Notes under the pieces: generated by a model
The model's input: the letters and a program-made list of their open reading frames with translations, nothing else
Told to the model about the DNA's origin: nothing
Databases searched by the model: none
Position numbers and translations under genes: made by a program
Part shown: piece by piece, positions 10,643-20,156 of the stretch
How the letters are laid out: every line of letters starts with the position of its first letter
Position numbering within the stretch: the first letter of the stretch is position 1
Assembly (NCBI GenBank): GCA_945831585.1
Contig: CAMACY010000001.1
Span: 1 to 64,000, forward strand
Direction of reading: 5' to 3'
Source: an uncultured bacterium
GTDB taxonomy: Bacteria > Verrucomicrobiota > Verrucomicrobiia > Verrucomicrobiales > Akkermansiaceae
DNA length: 64,000 bases

Positions 10643-11743
10643 TCAGCGCTCCGCGCGGTCGGCGGCGCGCACGGCGAGCTGCTGCAGGCAGTGGTCGCAG
10701 AGGGTGAGCCAGACCATGGCTTCGACGATGGGGACGGCGCGCGGGAGCACGCAGGCGTCGTGGCGCCCTTTGCCGCGCAGGGTGACTTCTTCGCCCGCGT
10801 CGTTGACGGTGGCCTGCGGCACCATGACGGTGGCCGTGGGTTTGAAGGCGATGCGGAAGTTGATGTCCTCGCCGTTGCTGATGCCGCCTTGGATGCCGCC
10901 GCTGTGGTTGCTGCGGGTGCGCACGCGGTCGCCGTCCATGTAGTAGGGGTCGTTGTGCTGTGTACCGGTGAATTCGGGGGCGCGGAAGCCGCTGCCGAGC
11001 TCGAAGCCTTTGGTGGCGGGAATGCTCATCATGGCGTGCGCGAGGGTGGCTTCCAGTTTATCGAAGACGGGGTCGCCCAGCCCGACGGGGCAGCCGCGCA
11101 CGGTGCAGGCGATGACACCGCCCAGCGAGTCGCCGGCGGCGCGGGCGCGGCGGATGGCTTCGGCCATGCGTTCGGCGGTGGCGGCATCGGCGGTGCGCAC
11201 GATGTTGCCTTCCACATCTTCGGCGCGCACGTCTTGCGGGGCGAGGGGGCAGCAGATGTCGTGCACGCGCTCGACCCAGGCCAGCACCTCGAGGTCGGGG
11301 CAGAGGACGCTCAGCACGGCGCGAGCCACAGCACCCGCGGCCACGCGACCGATGGTTTCGCGGGCGCTGGCGCGTCCGCCGCCGGCCCAAGCGCGGATGC
11401 CGTATTTGGCGTCGTAGCAGTAGTCGGCGTGCGAGGGGCGGTAGCTGTGCTGCATCTCGTCGTAGGCGGAGGAGCGGTGGTCGGCGTTGCGCACGGAGAG
11501 CGCGATGGGGGTGCCGAGGGTGCACCCGTCGAGCACGCCGGAGAGGATGTCAACGCGGTCGGCTTCCTTGCGCGGGGTCACGATGTCGCTTTGCCCGGGG
11601 CGGCGGCGGTCGAGCTCGCGCTGAATCATCTCCTGCGTGAGGGGGATGCGCGAGGGGCAGCCGTCGATGACGACGCCGACGCCGACGCCGTGTGATTCTC
11701 CCCAGGTGGTGATGCGGAACAGGTGACCGTAGCTGCTGGACAT
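10643..11743 (-). CDS. aroC: Chorismate synthase
   Basis: [60 protein letters not shown]. Confidence 0.97.
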   Translation of the reverse strand: MSSSYGHLFRITTWGESHGVGVGVVIDGCPSRIPLTQEMIQRELDRRRPGQSDIVTPRKEADRVDILSGVLDGCTLGTPIALSVRNADHRSSAYDEMQHSYRPSHADYCYDAKYGIRAWAGGGRASARETIGRVAAGAVARAVLSVLCPDLEVLAWVERVHDICCPLAPQDVRAEDVEGNIVRTADAATAERMAEAIRRARAAGDSLGGVIACTVRGCPVGLGDPVFDKLEATLAHAMMSIPATKGFELGSGFRAPEFTGTQHNDPYYMDGDRVRTRSNHSGGIQGGISNGEDINFRIAFKPTATVMVPQATVNDAGEEVTLRGKGRHDACVLPRAVPIVEAMVWLTLCDHCLQQLAVRAADRAER

Positions 11744-11749
11744 GGCGCT

Positions 11750-11778
11750 ATCCTACACGATGGGGCGGCTTCTGGCAA
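11750..11778 (-). promoter_or_regulatory. Putative near-leaderless promoter of aroC
   Basis: Minus strand TTGCCA-N17-TAGGAT-N6-ATG. Confidence 0.6.
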
Positions 11779-11784
11779 GGCGTT

Positions 11785-12546
11785 TCAATGTGCCGTGTCG
11801 CGCAGACAGCGGTAGTTGATGTAGGCCAGGTAGCCGGTGAGCAGGATGTTGAACCAGTTGCGGGTGCCGATGCTGAGACCGACGAGGAGCAGCGAGGTGA
11901 CGAAGCCGATGATGCAGGCGAGGCGTTCGTTGTGCAACAGGGTGGCGAGGAGTTTGCCGCCGTCGAGCGGGAAGATAGGCAGTAGGTTGAAGATGCTCCA
12001 CCAGAAGCTAATTTGCATGAGTATGAGTGCAAATTGGAGGATGACCTGCGGCAGGGGGTGCGTGAGCATGCCCTCGCGCAGGGCGATGAGGACGCTTTCT
12101 TCCCCGGGCAGGCTGACGGGTAGCGGCAGAAGGAAGGCAGCCTTGAGTCCCGCCCCGGGGCAGCCGAGCAAGGCGCCGAGGGCGAGCCCGCTTAGGGCTC
12201 CGAGGGCGAAGCCGGCCAGGGGCCCGGCGGCGACCATGGCGGCGTAGCCGAGTCGTGTGCGCGGCAGGACGGGGGTGTAGGTGACGCCGCCGATGCCGGC
12301 GATGATGATGCTCGGGCGCCCGCCGCCGAGCCTCCGCGCCGTGAGGGCGTGCCCCATTTCGTGCACGATGAGGGCGAGCATGCCGGCGGCGACGAAGAGG
12401 AGGGTCTGCACGAGTCCGTCGCGGTCGCTGATGCCGAGCCCGCCGCCGATGATCGCGAGGACAACCCAGGAGATGAGATGGATGTGCACGGGGATACCCA
12501 GCAGGTTCAGGTGCAGGGTTCGAGAGCCGGAGCTGTGGGTCTTCAT
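11785..12546 (-). CDS. Site-2 protease family (M50-like) membrane metalloprotease
   Basis: IVHEMGHALTARRLGG (HExxH) and NLLPIFPLDGGKLL; start placed at MKTHSS because upstream ATG would lie within the promoter. Confidence 0.85.
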   Translation of the reverse strand: MKTHSSGSRTLHLNLLGIPVHIHLISWVVLAIIGGGLGISDRDGLVQTLLFVAAGMLALIVHEMGHALTARRLGGGRPSIIIAGIGGVTYTPVLPRTRLGYAAMVAAGPLAGFALGALSGLALGALLGCPGAGLKAAFLLPLPVSLPGEESVLIALREGMLTHPLPQVILQFALILMQISFWWSIFNLLPIFPLDGGKLLATLLHNERLACIIGFVTSLLLVGLSIGTRNWFNILLTGYLAYINYRCLRDTAH

Positions 12547-12552
12547 GCGCTT

Positions 12553-12582
12553 ATCATACTCCCCGGAGGCTCCCGCTGCCAA
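12553..12582 (-). promoter_or_regulatory. Putative near-leaderless promoter of M50 protease gene
   Basis: Minus strand TTGGCA-N18-TATGAT-N6-ATG. Confidence 0.6.
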
Positions 12583-12610
12583 GAAAATTGCATTTTTTTA
12601 CAAAAAAAGC

Positions 12611-12639
12611 TTGCAATGGAGTTCGAGAGAGGGTAAATT
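12611..12639 (+). promoter_or_regulatory. Putative tRNA-Asn promoter
   Basis: TTGCAA-N17-TAAATT upstream of tRNA. Confidence 0.6.
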
Positions 12640-12668
12640 CGCCCCGCACCCCGTCAGGGGATGGCAAA

Positions 12669-12740
12669 TCCGGCGTAGCTCAGCGGAAGAGCGGGTGACT
12701 GTTAATCACTAGGCCGTTGGTTCGATCCCAACCGCCGGAG
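12669..12740 (+). tRNA. tRNA-Asn (GTT)
   Basis: Acceptor stem TCCGGCG/CGCCGGA, D-arm GTAGCTCAGC, anticodon loop CTGTTAA, T-loop GGTTCGATCCC; CCA not encoded. Confidence 0.95.
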
Positions 12741-12751
12741 GATTTCTAAGA

Positions 12752-12787
12752 GGAGGGCGTGATCTTTGGATCACGCCCTCCGTTGTT
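12752..12787 (+). terminator. Terminator after tRNA-Asn
   Basis: ggagggcgtgatc-tttg-gatcacgccctcc then gttgttt. Confidence 0.8.
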
Positions 12788-12882
12788 TGTCGGGGAACGC
12801 TGCCTGATGGGCTGCCCCCTGCCCTGCCCCGTTCGCCGACAGGTGTCGCGCGGTCTTTTGCGTGTGCGGGCGTTCTTTGGCA

Positions 12883-12911
12883 TTGTCAGCGCGCGCTGCG
12901 GGGGGTAGAAT
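12883..12911 (+). promoter_or_regulatory. Putative near-leaderless promoter of lpd
   Basis: TTGTCA-N17-TAGAAT-N7-ATG(12919). Confidence 0.65.
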
Positions 12912-12918
12912 GGGGGGC

Positions 12919-14304
12919 ATGAAGTACGACCTGATTGTCATCGGCGGAGGTCCGGCGGGTTATGTGGCCGCCATTCGTGCCGCGCAGCTCGGCAAGTCGG
13001 TGCTGTGCATCGAGCGTGGGCGCGTGGGCGGCACCTGCCTCAACCGAGGCTGCATCCCGACCAAGGCGCTGCTGACGAATGCGGAGCTGTACCGCACGCT
13101 GAGCATGCGCTCGGCGGAGTTCGGCATTCGCACGGGCGAGCTGAGCGTCGACTGGCAGCAGGTGATTGCCCGCGCCCGCAGCGTGAGTGAGCGTCTGTCC
13201 AACGGCATTGCCTTCCTCTTCCGCAAGCACAAGGTGACGCTGGCGACAGGCGAGGCGCGGCTCGCCGCTACGGGGCAGGTGGAGCTGCAGCGCGAAGATG
13301 GCACGACGGAGCTCTTGGAGGGCGAGCACGTTCTTATCGCTACGGGGGCGCGCTCCCGCGAAATTCCCGCGTTCCCCTTCAACGGCAAAACGATTATCAA
13401 CAGCACGGATGCCCTGAACCTGCCCGAGCTACCCCAGCGTCTGCTGGTCATTGGCAGCGGGGCGATCGGCACGGAGATTTCGTACATTTATCACAGCTTC
13501 GGCTCGCAGGTCACGCTGGTGGAGGCTCTGCCCCACCTGCTGCCGCAGGAGGATGAGGAGCTTTCCGTCGCGTTGGAGCGCTCGTTCCGCGCGCAGGGCA
13601 TCCGCTGCCTGACGGGCGCCAAGGTGCAATCACTGGAGGCGGCAGACGGCGCGGTGACAGCCACGCTGAGCACGACCGAAGGGCAGGAGCAGCAGCTACA
13701 GGCGGATGTCTGTCTGGTGGCGGTGGGGGTGGTGCCCGTGGTGCCGGAGGCTCCCGGGCTGGAGCTGACGGAGCGAGGCTTTATCAAGGTCGATGAGCGC
13801 TACCGCACCTCCCTGCCCCGTGTCTATGCCGCGGGCGACTGCATCGGCGGGGTGATGCTGGCGCACAGCGCGAGCTACGAGGCGGTGCAGGCGGTGGAGG
13901 GCATGTTCAACCCCGCCTACACGCCGCGCCGCCCCGAGCACATCCCGAGCTGCACCTACTGCCACCCGCAGGTGGCGAGCGTGGGCAAGCGCGAGCGCGA
14001 GCTGCGCGCGGAGGGGGTGGCGTACAAGGTGGGGCGTTTCCCGTTGCAGGCCAGCGGTCGCGCGGTCGCGGCGGGCGAGACGGAGGGCTTTGTCAAGCTG
14101 CTGTTCGGCAGCGAAGACGGCGAGCTGCTGGGAGCGCACCTGGTGGGAGCCAACGCGACGGAGCTCATTGCTGTGCCGGGCTTGGCGCTCAACGCCGAAC
14201 TGACGGATGCCGACCTGCACGCCATGATTTACGCGCACCCGACGCTGGCCGAGTCTATTCACGAGGCGGTTCTGGCCGCCGACGGTATCGCCATCCACGC
14301 CTGA
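12919..14304 (+). CDS. lpd: Dihydrolipoyl dehydrogenase
   Basis: MKYDLIVIGGGPAGYVAAIRAAQLG...GGTCLNRGCIPTKALL...YAHPTLAESIHEAVL. Confidence 0.95.
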   Translation: MKYDLIVIGGGPAGYVAAIRAAQLGKSVLCIERGRVGGTCLNRGCIPTKALLTNAELYRTLSMRSAEFGIRTGELSVDWQQVIARARSVSERLSNGIAFLFRKHKVTLATGEARLAATGQVELQREDGTTELLEGEHVLIATGARSREIPAFPFNGKTIINSTDALNLPELPQRLLVIGSGAIGTEISYIYHSFGSQVTLVEALPHLLPQEDEELSVALERSFRAQGIRCLTGAKVQSLEAADGAVTATLSTTEGQEQQLQADVCLVAVGVVPVVPEAPGLELTERGFIKVDERYRTSLPRVYAAGDCIGGVMLAHSASYEAVQAVEGMFNPAYTPRRPEHIPSCTYCHPQVASVGKRERELRAEGVAYKVGRFPLQASGRAVAAGETEGFVKLLFGSEDGELLGAHLVGANATELIAVPGLALNAELTDADLHAMIYAHPTLAESIHEAVLAADGIAIHA

Positions 14305-14317
14305 CCGCCTGCTGACC

Positions 14318-14671
14318 ATGCCACGCCGTTATTACTACGACACCGGAACGGAAAAAATCGGCCCCGTGAGCGGGGAGGAGCTGCTGCGCCTGCGCGCGGA
14401 GGGCACCCTGAGCGATGATACTTGGGTGCGCCGCGAGGACAACGGCACCTGGCGTCCCCTGCGCACGGTCGACCTGCGCCGCGAGGAGGAGGCCGCGGCC
14501 AATCCCTCGTTGTGGTCGCTGCTGTTGCGCAGCGGTCTGCTGGGGCCGCTGGTGCTGCTGGCGCTGGGCGCGGTGGTGTTCATTTTGCTGGCGGCCGGCG
14601 TGGTGCGGGTGTTCTGGCCCCTGCTGCTGGTCATCTTCATCGTGTGGCTCTTCGGCAAGGCGCTGCGCTGA
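14318..14671 (+). CDS. GYF-like (GYF_2) domain membrane protein
   Basis: YYYDTGTEKIGPVSGEELLRLRAEGTLSDDTWVRREDNGTW followed by hydrophobic helices. Confidence 0.75.
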   Translation: MPRRYYYDTGTEKIGPVSGEELLRLRAEGTLSDDTWVRREDNGTWRPLRTVDLRREEEAAANPSLWSLLLRSGLLGPLVLLALGAVVFILLAAGVVRVFWPLLLVIFIVWLFGKALR

Positions 14672-14697
14672 TGTTCCCTTTCTTCTGATTACTTGCT

Positions 14698-15411
14698 ATG
14701 TTCACCCTCGCTGCGGCTGCACCCACCACCTACGACCAAAGTTTACTCTGTTACCTCTGCACGGTTTTTGCCACGGTAGTCGGTGCCGTGGCCGGGGCGA
14801 CGGCGTTCAGCCGCCAGCGCATGGATGTGGTGGGCATTTTGGCCTGCGGCACCATCGCCTCGCTGGGCGGCGGCACGGTGCGCGACATCCTGCTCAGCGG
14901 TTTTGTCAATGCCGAGGGGCAGCCCGTGACGGTCTACTGGATGCGCGGAGCAGACACGGAGCTGCTTTGGGAGGCCTTGGGCACCTCGCTGGTCATCTTC
15001 ATTCTGGCGCGCTACACGAAGGCGCTCCCGGCGGGTACCATCCGCGTGTCCGATGCCTTTTCCATGGCCTTTTTCTCCCTGTTGGGCACGGCCAAGTGCT
15101 ACTGCCTGGGTTGCCCGCCCATTGTCTGCGTCTGCATGGGGGTCACCACGGGGGTGGCGGGCGGCGTGCTGCGCGATGTGCTGACGGGCAATGTGCCCTA
15201 TGTGTTCCGCTCCAAGGAGATTTATGCCTTGGCCAGCGCGGCGGGCTGCATCACCTTCTTCATCCCCCTCTCCCTCGGGGGCTCGCTGGAGCTGTCGTTC
15301 ATCATCGGCACGCTGGTGGTCTTTGTCACCCGCATGACGGCGGTCTGGCTCAACTGGCGCGCGCCTTCCTACCAGCCGCTCTTTGAGAAGAGCCACGAGC
15401 GCCAGGACTGA
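14698..15411 (+). CDS. Trimeric intracellular cation channel (TRIC/UPF0126) family protein
   Basis: VVGILACGTIASLGGGTVRDILL; TGVAGGVLRDVLTGNVPYVF. Confidence 0.88.
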   Translation: MFTLAAAAPTTYDQSLLCYLCTVFATVVGAVAGATAFSRQRMDVVGILACGTIASLGGGTVRDILLSGFVNAEGQPVTVYWMRGADTELLWEALGTSLVIFILARYTKALPAGTIRVSDAFSMAFFSLLGTAKCYCLGCPPIVCVCMGVTTGVAGGVLRDVLTGNVPYVFRSKEIYALASAAGCITFFIPLSLGGSLELSFIIGTLVVFVTRMTAVWLNWRAPSYQPLFEKSHERQD

Positions 15412-15481
15412 GGCTCCGCGGCGGGTGCCGCGAAAAAGGCTTGCGCGGGCGCGGGGGAGGTGTTACCATCCCGCGCGCGCT

Positions 15482-16363
15482 ATGTCTGCACCAAGCTCAT
15501 CTTCCCGCGCCCTCGCTTTTGCCGCCGCCTTTGCCGCTGCGCTGCTCATGGGGTCGCTGGGGCTTTTCGTCAAGGAGTCGGGCTGCTCGGCCGAGGGCTG
15601 CGCGCTGGCGCGCTTTGCCATCGGGCTGCTGCTGCTCGCGGGGCTTTCCTGCCGCGCGCTGCGGGCGGCGGCGTTCCGCTTCTCTCCCTCGTCGGCGCTG
15701 TCGGGGGTGGGTATTGCGCTCTGCATTCTCTTCTATTTCATGGCCATGGAGCGCATTCCCATCGGTCTGGCGGCGCTGCTGCTCTACACCGGGCCGCTCT
15801 TTGCCGCGCTGGGCGAGGCGCTCGTGGCGCGGCGCTGCCCGGGGCGGCGCGAGCTACTGCTTCTGGCGGCGGCGGCGGCGGGCATTGTGCTGGTGTCCTG
15901 CGGCGGCGCGGGGCTGCCCGGCGCGGGCGGCAGCGCATGGGGGCTGCTGTTGGGGCTGCTTTCCGGGCTGTTTTACGCGGTCTACATCCTGCTCAACCGC
16001 CTGATTCCCGAGGGGGTGCCGCTGACGCTTCGTACCTTCTGGCAGTTCGCTGCCGGCACGCTGGTGCTGCTGCTGCCGCTGCTGCGCACGGAGGCTCCCT
16101 TTGCGGGGCTGGCGGCGGGCTGGCCCTTCGTGCTCTGCATCGGTGTGTTGCAGGGCTACGCCGTGCTGCTGCTCGTCGCCTACGCGGTGCGGCGGCTCAA
16201 CACGGTGCAGTACGGCTCCGTTTCCTACCTGGAGCCTGTGGTGGCGGTGGCGCTGGGCTGGGCGCTCTACCACGAGGGCATGCAGCCCCTGCAGTGGGGC
16301 GGCGTGGCGCTCGTCATCGCGGCGTCGCTGGCGCAATCTCTTCTTCCTCCGAAACAATCCTGA
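15482..16363 (+). CDS. EamA/DMT-family transporter
   Basis: Ten hydrophobic segments, FYFMAMERIPIGLAALLLYTGPLFAAL and VQYGSVSYLEPVVAVALGW motifs. Confidence 0.85.
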   Translation: MSAPSSSSRALAFAAAFAAALLMGSLGLFVKESGCSAEGCALARFAIGLLLLAGLSCRALRAAAFRFSPSSALSGVGIALCILFYFMAMERIPIGLAALLLYTGPLFAALGEALVARRCPGRRELLLLAAAAAGIVLVSCGGAGLPGAGGSAWGLLLGLLSGLFYAVYILLNRLIPEGVPLTLRTFWQFAAGTLVLLLPLLRTEAPFAGLAAGWPFVLCIGVLQGYAVLLLVAYAVRRLNTVQYGSVSYLEPVVAVALGWALYHEGMQPLQWGGVALVIAASLAQSLLPPKQS

Positions 16364-16368
16364 CTGTT

Positions 16369-17385
16369 ATGCACCATCTCGCTGACATCACCTCTGTCCG
16401 CACCCTCGACCTCCACGCCGCGGGCGAACCCTGCCGCGTGCTCTACCAGTCGCTCTACGACCTGCCCGGCGACACCATGCGCGAACGCGTGGACTACATG
16501 AAGGAGCATCTGGACGCCATCCGCTCCTTCCTCATGCAGGAGCCGCGCGGGCACAAGGCCATGTTCGGCTCCGTGCTCACCCGCCCCGCCACGCCCGATG
16601 CCGATGTGGGCATTCTCTACACCGATTCGGACGGCTACCTCGACATGTGCATCCACGGCACCATCTGCACCAGCCGCGCCGTGGCCGAGCTCGGGCTGCC
16701 GCTGCACACGCCGGGGCACATCGTGTTCGATGCGGTCTGCGGGCGCATTGAGTCCGACCTGCACTACGGCCCCAACGGCAAGGTGGACGAGGTGACGGTG
16801 CAGAATGTGCCCTCCTTTGTCTTTACCCCCGAGCCGATTCAGCTCGAGGTGCCGGGCGTCGGCACCCTGCCCGCGCATGTGGTCTTTGCGGGTAATTTCT
16901 TCGTGCTGGTGGAGTATCCGGCCAATGAGCCCATCTCGGCCGCCTCGCACGACCGCAACTACTTCATCGACTTGGGCATGCGCATCTGCAACGCGGCCAA
17001 CGCCGCCATCGCCGTGAGCCACCCCACGAACCCCTCCACCAAGCGCATCGCACTGGCGGCGCTCTACCAGCGCGTCGGGCGCGAGCCGCTGCATGTGCGC
17101 AACACAGTCATTTTCGACGGGCAGATGGATCGCAGCCCCTGCGGCAGCGGCACCTCGGCGCTCATGACGCTCATGCACCACCTCGGCGAGCTCGACTACG
17201 AGCAGCCCTACATCTCCGAGTCCTACCTCGGCTCGCGCTTCTACGGCTGCCTGCGCCCCGCCGCCCCCGTGGGGTCCTACCCCGCCGTGACGCCCCGCGT
17301 GACGGGCAAGCCCTACCTCACGGCGCGCTGCGAGTTCTTCCGCGAGTCGGAGGACCCTTTCCGCGACGGTTTTTTGCTGGCTTGA
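16369..17385 (+). CDS. Proline racemase / 4-hydroxyproline epimerase family protein
   Basis: LDLHAAGEPCRV, GHKAMFGSVLT, MCIHGTI and SPCGSGTSA (both catalytic cysteines present). Confidence 0.88.
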   Translation: MHHLADITSVRTLDLHAAGEPCRVLYQSLYDLPGDTMRERVDYMKEHLDAIRSFLMQEPRGHKAMFGSVLTRPATPDADVGILYTDSDGYLDMCIHGTICTSRAVAELGLPLHTPGHIVFDAVCGRIESDLHYGPNGKVDEVTVQNVPSFVFTPEPIQLEVPGVGTLPAHVVFAGNFFVLVEYPANEPISAASHDRNYFIDLGMRICNAANAAIAVSHPTNPSTKRIALAALYQRVGREPLHVRNTVIFDGQMDRSPCGSGTSALMTLMHHLGELDYEQPYISESYLGSRFYGCLRPAAPVGSYPAVTPRVTGKPYLTARCEFFRESEDPFRDGFLLA

Positions 17386-17411
17386 CAGCGGCGCGCGCAG
17401 CGTGCTAGCAT
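17382..17411 (+). promoter_or_regulatory. Putative near-leaderless promoter of GH110-like gene
   Basis: TTGACA-N18-TAGCAT, then 7 nt to ATG at 17419; the ORF-track ATG at 17410 sits inside the -10. Confidence 0.6.
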
Positions 17412-17418
17412 GCGCATG

Positions 17419-19173
17419 ATGAAGGCGTGGATGAGAGGGCTCCTGCTCGCGGCAACGACCCTGCTGCCGCTGGGGGCTGCGGACTATGTGGTCGACCCGC
17501 AGCGCGGCAGCGACTCGGGCGACGGCAGCGCCGCCGCGCCTTGGCAGAGCTTCGAACCGCTCAATGCCCGCGCCCTCACGGCGGGCGACTGCGTGACGGT
17601 GCACCCCGGGCGGCTGAGCAGCACGCTGGCGCCCCGCGCCTGCGGCAGCGCGGAGCAACCCGTCCGCATCCGCTTTCTGCCCGGGCGCTACGACTGGGAG
17701 CCCGCGGGGCTGCTGCGCCGTAAGCTCGCCATCTCCAACACCAACGACTGCCCCGAGGAGCCCAAGGCCATCGCCATGGAGCTGGCGGGGGTGCGCCACC
17801 TGCGCGTGGAGGGCAAGCAGGCGCACTTCTTTTGCCGCGGCAAGATGGTGCAGATTCATTTGGAGGAGGCGGCCGATGTCTGCCTGAGCGGCTTTTCCTT
17901 TGACTACGCCCGCCCCACGGTCTCGGAATACCGGGTGACGGAGCTGGGGGAGCACCACGCGCTTTGCCGCGTGCATCCGGACAGCGCCTACCGCTTGGAG
18001 GGCGGGCGGCTCATCTGGGTGGGCGAGGGCTGGGAGCTGCCCTCCGATGACTGTTGGGCGCAGGTGGTGCGCGATGTGAACACGGCGCGGCGCGGCGCAC
18101 CGCTTCTGGGGCAGCAGCGCCTGCGCGAGCTTGAGCCCGGGCTGCTGCGTGCCGAGTTCGAGCGCAACCCCGGCTTGGAGCTCGGCTGCGGCTACCAGGA
18201 GCGTTCGCAGCGGCGCGACGGCTGCGGCGTCTTTTGCGAGCGCTCGGAGCGCATCCGCTTGGTGGACGTCGCGATGAACTTCATGCACGGCATGGGCATC
18301 GTCTGCCAGTTTTCGCAGGACTTGCGCTTTTCCTGCCTGCGCGTGGTGCCGAGCCGGGGGCGCACCGCCGCCGCCTGGGCCGATATTCTGCATTGCTCAG
18401 GCTGCATGGGGCAGCTTGTGGTGGAGGAATGCCTGCTGAGCGCGGCGAATGATGACGCTATCAACGTACACGGCACCCACCTGCGCCTGAGTGCCCTGCA
18501 CCCCGACCGCTGCGGCGGCACGCTGCGCTTCTGCCATCCGCAAACCTTTGGTTTTGCCGCCTTTCGCGAGGGCGATGCCGTGCAGTTCACGGACGGCGAG
18601 ACTCTGCTGCCGCTGGGGGAGACCACGGTGCGTCGCGCCGAGTTATCCGCCGACGGGCGCAGCATGGAGCTGCGCTGGGATACGCCCGCGCCCGAGACTT
18701 GCCGCTGCGGGCGCGATGTGCTGGAGAACCTCAGCGCCACCCCCGCCCTCACCGTGCGGCACTGCATGGTGCGCGGCATCACGACGCGCGGTTTCCTCGT
18801 CACCACGCGCCGCCCCGTGCGCATCATCGGCAACTGCTTTGTCTCCACGGGCATGCCCGCCCTGCTCATCGAGAACGATGCCAACTACTGGTTCGAGAGC
18901 GGTCCCGTGCAGGACATGGAGATTCGCGGCAACCGCTTCATCCGCTGCGCGGAGCCCGTCATCTGCTTCAACCCGCAGGTGCTGCGCCACGCCGGAGCCG
19001 TCCACCGCAACATCCGCATCGAAGACAACGATTTTGAGCTGCTGCGGGGCTGCGCGCTGGGGCTGCGCGCCACCGAGGCGGTCTCCTTCCTCGGCAACCG
19101 CTGCCGCGCGCCCGAGCCGGCGCAGGCGCCCCTCATCCGCTGCGACCATTCCCCCCAACCCACCACCGACTGA
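17419..19173 (+). CDS. Right-handed beta-helix glycoside hydrolase, putative GH110 alpha-1,3-galactosidase
   Basis: Signal peptide, DYVVDPQRGSDSGDGS, and WADILHCSGCMG...NDDAINVHGTH with Asp triplet spaced +23/+24. Confidence 0.72.
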   Translation: MKAWMRGLLLAATTLLPLGAADYVVDPQRGSDSGDGSAAAPWQSFEPLNARALTAGDCVTVHPGRLSSTLAPRACGSAEQPVRIRFLPGRYDWEPAGLLRRKLAISNTNDCPEEPKAIAMELAGVRHLRVEGKQAHFFCRGKMVQIHLEEAADVCLSGFSFDYARPTVSEYRVTELGEHHALCRVHPDSAYRLEGGRLIWVGEGWELPSDDCWAQVVRDVNTARRGAPLLGQQRLRELEPGLLRAEFERNPGLELGCGYQERSQRRDGCGVFCERSERIRLVDVAMNFMHGMGIVCQFSQDLRFSCLRVVPSRGRTAAAWADILHCSGCMGQLVVEECLLSAANDDAINVHGTHLRLSALHPDRCGGTLRFCHPQTFGFAAFREGDAVQFTDGETLLPLGETTVRRAELSADGRSMELRWDTPAPETCRCGRDVLENLSATPALTVRHCMVRGITTRGFLVTTRRPVRIIGNCFVSTGMPALLIENDANYWFESGPVQDMEIRGNRFIRCAEPVICFNPQVLRHAGAVHRNIRIEDNDFELLRGCALGLRATEAVSFLGNRCRAPEPAQAPLIRCDHSPQPTTD

Positions 19174-20144
19174 TGTACCAAGCCTTTTCTGACCTCCTGA
19201 CCGACAAGAAGCACCTGGCGCTCATCTCCCACGCCCGCCCCGACGGCGATGCCATCGGCTCGCTGCTGGCGCTGGGGCTGGGGCTGCGCGCGCTGGGCTA
19301 CCGCGTGAGCCTGTGGAATGAGGACGGCGTGCCCGCCCGCTACGCCTTCCTGGAGGAGGCGGCGAGCATCGAGACCCTGCCGACGAGCCTGCCGCAGGGG
19401 CTGCAGGCGCTCATCTGCCTCGACACGGGCTCGTGGAAGCGCCTGGGCGACCGCGCGGCGGCGCTGCTCGCGGGTTTTCCCTGCATCATCAACATCGACC
19501 ACCACGGCAGCAACGAGGGCTACGGGCAGCTCAACATCATCGAGCCCGCCGCCGCGGCCACGGGCATGGTGGTGCATGCCCTGCTGCGCGAGCTGGGCGC
19601 GCCGATGACGCCCGCCATCGCCGCCGCGCTCTACACCGCCATCAGCACCGACACGGGCTCCTTCCAATACGGCAGCACCACGCCCGAGGTGCTGCGCACG
19701 GCGGCTGAGCTGCTGGAGGCGGGGGTGGATGTGGCGGAGCTCAACCGCTGCCTCTACCAGGAGAAAAGCCCGGGCGAGCTGCGGACACAGCGCGAGGTGC
19801 TCAACCACATGGTGAGCGAGGAGGGCGGGCAGCTCGTGCACTACTCCATGAGCCTTGCCGTCAAGCGCGAGCTGGGGCTGAGCCTGGAGGACACCAAGGA
19901 TTTGGTGGACATCATCCGTGTGCAGGCGGGCAGCAAGCTGGCCATCATCTTCGAGGAGCTGGAGGAGGGGCGGGTGCGCATGTCCCTGCGCTCTAAGGAC
20001 GCGCGGCTCAACGTGGGCAGCATCGCCCAGCAGTTCGGCGGCGGCGGGCACGCCATGGCGGCGGGCATCCGCATGCGCGGCACGCTGGCGGACTGCCGCG
20101 AGCGCGTGCTGCACGCCCTGCGCCAAGCCCTCCGCAACCTGTAA
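19173..20144 (+). CDS. nrnA: DHH/DHHA1 phosphoesterase, NrnA-like oligoribonuclease/pAp phosphatase
   Basis: SHARPDGDAIGSLLALG; NIDHHGSN; GGGGHAMAAG. Confidence 0.9.
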   Translation: MYQAFSDLLTDKKHLALISHARPDGDAIGSLLALGLGLRALGYRVSLWNEDGVPARYAFLEEAASIETLPTSLPQGLQALICLDTGSWKRLGDRAAALLAGFPCIINIDHHGSNEGYGQLNIIEPAAAATGMVVHALLRELGAPMTPAIAAALYTAISTDTGSFQYGSTTPEVLRTAAELLEAGVDVAELNRCLYQEKSPGELRTQREVLNHMVSEEGGQLVHYSMSLAVKRELGLSLEDTKDLVDIIRVQAGSKLAIIFEELEEGRVRMSLRSKDARLNVGSIAQQFGGGGHAMAAGIRMRGTLADCRERVLHALRQALRNL

Positions 20145-20156
20145 TCACCTCTTCCC

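Noticed and set aside
10605-10645. tgagcccg...cgggctca stem overlapping the convergent stop codons of the flavin reductase and aroC
   Set aside because: No T-run and overlaps coding ends; could be coincidental in GC-rich DNA.
16267-18393. 708-aa minus-strand ORF
   Set aside because: Antisense to proline racemase and GH110-like genes.
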